NCBI RefSeq assembly: GCF_030268965.1
Contig: NZ_BSSE01000043.1
Span: 1-38,322, forward strand
Source of the DNA: Microtetraspora sp. NBRC 16547
GTDB lineage: Bacteria; Actinomycetota; Actinomycetes; Streptosporangiales; Streptosporangiaceae
Reading direction: 5' to 3'
DNA: 38,322 nucleotides
Part shown: piece by piece, positions 37,180 through 38,322 of the stretch
Position numbering within the stretch: the first letter of the stretch is position 1
How the letters are laid out: every line of letters starts with the position of its first letter
Made by a program: the position numbers and the translations under genes
The notes under the pieces: model-generated
The model's database searches: none
Told to the model about the DNA's origin: nothing
The model's input: the letters and a program-made list of their open reading frames with translations, nothing else

Positions 37180-37929
37180 TCAAGGCACCAGCGTCGGCGC
37201 CTCGGCATGCTCGGGGCGTTCCTTGCTCACGAACCGGTTCACCGCGCGGACGCTGCTGAGAAGCTGGGCGGGGAACACGATCGTGGAGTTGTGCTCCACG
37301 GCGATCTCGCTGAGTACCTGCAGGTTGCGCAGCTGCAGCGCGATGGGGTGGTCGGCCATGACATCTGCGGCCTCCGCCAAGCGTCCGGCGGACAGTGCCT
37401 CACCCTCCGCCGCGATGATCTTCGCTCGCTTCTCGCGCTCGGCTTCGGCCTGGCGGGCCATCGCCCGCTGCATGGTCGGCGGCAGTTCGATGTCCTTGAG
37501 TTCCACGAGGAGGACGAACACGCCCCACTGCTGTGTGATGCGGTCGAGGATGTGCTTGATCGACTCATTGAGCTTCTCCGTGTCGGTGAGCACCTGGTCC
37601 AGCAAGGAGCGCCCGACAACGTTGCGGACCGTCGTCTGCGCGATCTGGCCGACGGCGGCCTCCACGTTCTCGATCTCGACGATCGACTTCACCGGGTCGA
37701 CGCGGCGGTAGTACGCGACCGCGGCGACACCGATGGAGACATTGTCGCGGGTGATGATCTGCTGTGACGGGATGGGCATGGTCACGGTGCGCAGGCTCAC
37801 CTTCCGCATCCGGTCCACCAGCGGAATCATGAAGCGCAGCCCAGGCTCACGAACGTTGCGGACCTGACCCAGCCGGAACACCACGCCACGCTCATACTGC
37901 CGCACGATGGCGACACCAAGATTCGGCAT
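37180..37929 (-). CDS. Slipin/stomatin-like SPFH-domain protein
   Basis: 249 residues. The SPFH domain starts almost at the N-terminus: [43 protein letters not shown], then [25 protein letters not shown], followed by a coiled-coil region rich in Ala/Glu/Arg ([25 protein letters not shown]). Slipins make membrane-microdomain oligomers and often work with NfeD proteases; no NfeD gene is seen here. The usual N-terminal membrane hairpin is missing, so attachment must be by other means or the protein is shortened. The ATG at 37929 has GGGAGG five bases upstream. Confidence 0.9.
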   Translation of the reverse strand: MPNLGVAIVRQYERGVVFRLGQVRNVREPGLRFMIPLVDRMRKVSLRTVTMPIPSQQIITRDNVSIGVAAVAYYRRVDPVKSIVEIENVEAAVGQIAQTTVRNVVGRSLLDQVLTDTEKLNESIKHILDRITQQWGVFVLLVELKDIELPPTMQRAMARQAEAEREKRAKIIAAEGEALSAGRLAEAADVMADHPIALQLRNLQVLSEIAVEHNSTIVFPAQLLSSVRAVNRFVSKERPEHAEAPTLVP

Positions 37930-38013
37930 GAGAACCTCCCTGCTTTCACGCTGCGCCGCCGAAAACGCCGCAGCTAGGGACCTAAGCCCCCTGTCCCACC
38001 ACATGCTTCGCGT

Positions 38014-38118
38014 CTGCCGAATTGAGCTCATAGGTATCAAGGCGGCGGCGCTCCGCGCCGCCGCACCGCGGCCCATCGCCCGCCCGCCGTCCGGGCATGC
38101 GGCCTGGAGGCCGGTCCC
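38014..38118. repeat. Dispersed ~100-bp repeat, copy B
   Basis: Starts CTGCCGAATTG, contains the hairpin GGCGGCG-GCGCTCC-GCGCCGCC and ends GGGCATGCGGCCTGGAGGCCGGTC. The same motifs in the same order occur at 3183-3281, with a partial copy at 5989-6014. It lies about 100 bp before the IS3-like element. Confidence 0.65.
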
Positions 38119-38215
38119 GAACGGCAGCGGCTCAGGGCCGTCACCGCACCCAACGCCCGCGGTACCGACCGACACGCCGATCATTGGCGCACCGCCTGGT
38201 CTTGCCCCGGTTTGG

Positions 38216-38322
38216 TGGACACCTGATCTGTGGGGCACCCTGTGCCCCTGAAAGAGGAGTCCACGTGCCGAACTACCCGTATGAGTTCCGCCGGCAGATG
38301 GTGGGGCTGGTGCGCTCGGGAC
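38216..38322 (+). mobile_element. IS3-family element, left end (runs off window)
   Basis: The likely left end begins TGGACACCTGATCTG, followed by a perfect 7-bp hairpin GGGGCAC-CCT-GTGCCCC at 38232-38248, then a ribosome-binding site and transposase start. The right end lies outside the window, so target duplication cannot be checked. Confidence 0.65.
38265..38322 (+). CDS. IS3-family transposase OrfA, N-terminal fragment
   Basis: Nineteen codons from a GTG, with AAAGAGGAG six to eight bases upstream: [19 protein letters not shown]. This is the usual beginning of the IS3-family OrfA helix-turn-helix ([15 protein letters not shown]). The gene continues past the window edge; OrfB and the frameshift signal would lie beyond. 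Confidence 0.75.
   Translation, partial: MPNYPYEFRRQMVGLVRSG

Overview
The window is high-GC DNA from an actinomycete. Supporting this are a mycothiol-type DinB/maleylpyruvate isomerase family protein, an AfsR/SARP-type regulator, a DrrAB-type exporter, DUF6247 proteins, frequent GTG starts and overlapping ATGA operons. A member of the Streptosporangiales (Nonomuraea, Streptosporangium or Actinomadura type) seems most likely, but the genus cannot be fixed from sequence alone. No ribosomal RNA, complete tRNA or CRISPR array was seen.

Left part (1 to about 8.1 kb): a graveyard of tRNA-targeted integrative elements. One tyrosine recombinase appears to be split in two (3286-3905 and 175-459, minus strand) by about 2.8 kb of cargo. 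The cargo includes a DUF2306 membrane protein divergent from a TetR regulator, with three 15-bp operators between them. Copies of the 3' half of a tRNA-Gly(CCC) gene, each preceded by an 11-bp direct repeat, lie at 2.65, 7.03, 8.03 and 32.83 kb and look like stacked attR scars. Between scars sit small accessory genes: a membrane protein/XRE/MDR-reductase operon, a small coiled-coil protein, an Imm35-like protein and a DUF6247/RelE-like toxin-antitoxin pair enclosed by two att copies 999 bp apart.

Middle part (8.1-22.8 kb): a DUF2975/XRE operon with three phased operators, a 1036-residue BTAD/NTPase regulator convergent with a DrrAB exporter whose promoter has 11-bp direct repeats, a second DUF6247 gene with a decayed toxin, an HD-domain protein, a very large single-chain acyl-CoA carboxylase (BC-BCCP-central-CT, like eukaryotic ACC), and an ArsR/VOC pair with a perfect operator.

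Right part (22.8-38.3 kb): a maleylpyruvate isomerase-like protein, a secreted bulb-type lectin, an overlapping kinase/kinase/response-regulator operon, a truncated E2 acyltransferase, a Thr-Pro-repeat secreted protein divergent from an L,D-transpeptidase, an alpha/beta hydrolase, two lipoproteins, a DNA-binding protein, an accessory UMP kinase, an ECF sigma factor overlapping a membrane-anchored MltG-like transglycosylase, an IMPase-like protein with altered metal motifs, and a slipin. An IS3-family transposase starts at the right edge. The most promising unusual system is the sigma factor/MltG pair: the downstream protein has an anti-sigma-like position and topology but carries a peptidoglycan-cleaving domain outside the membrane.
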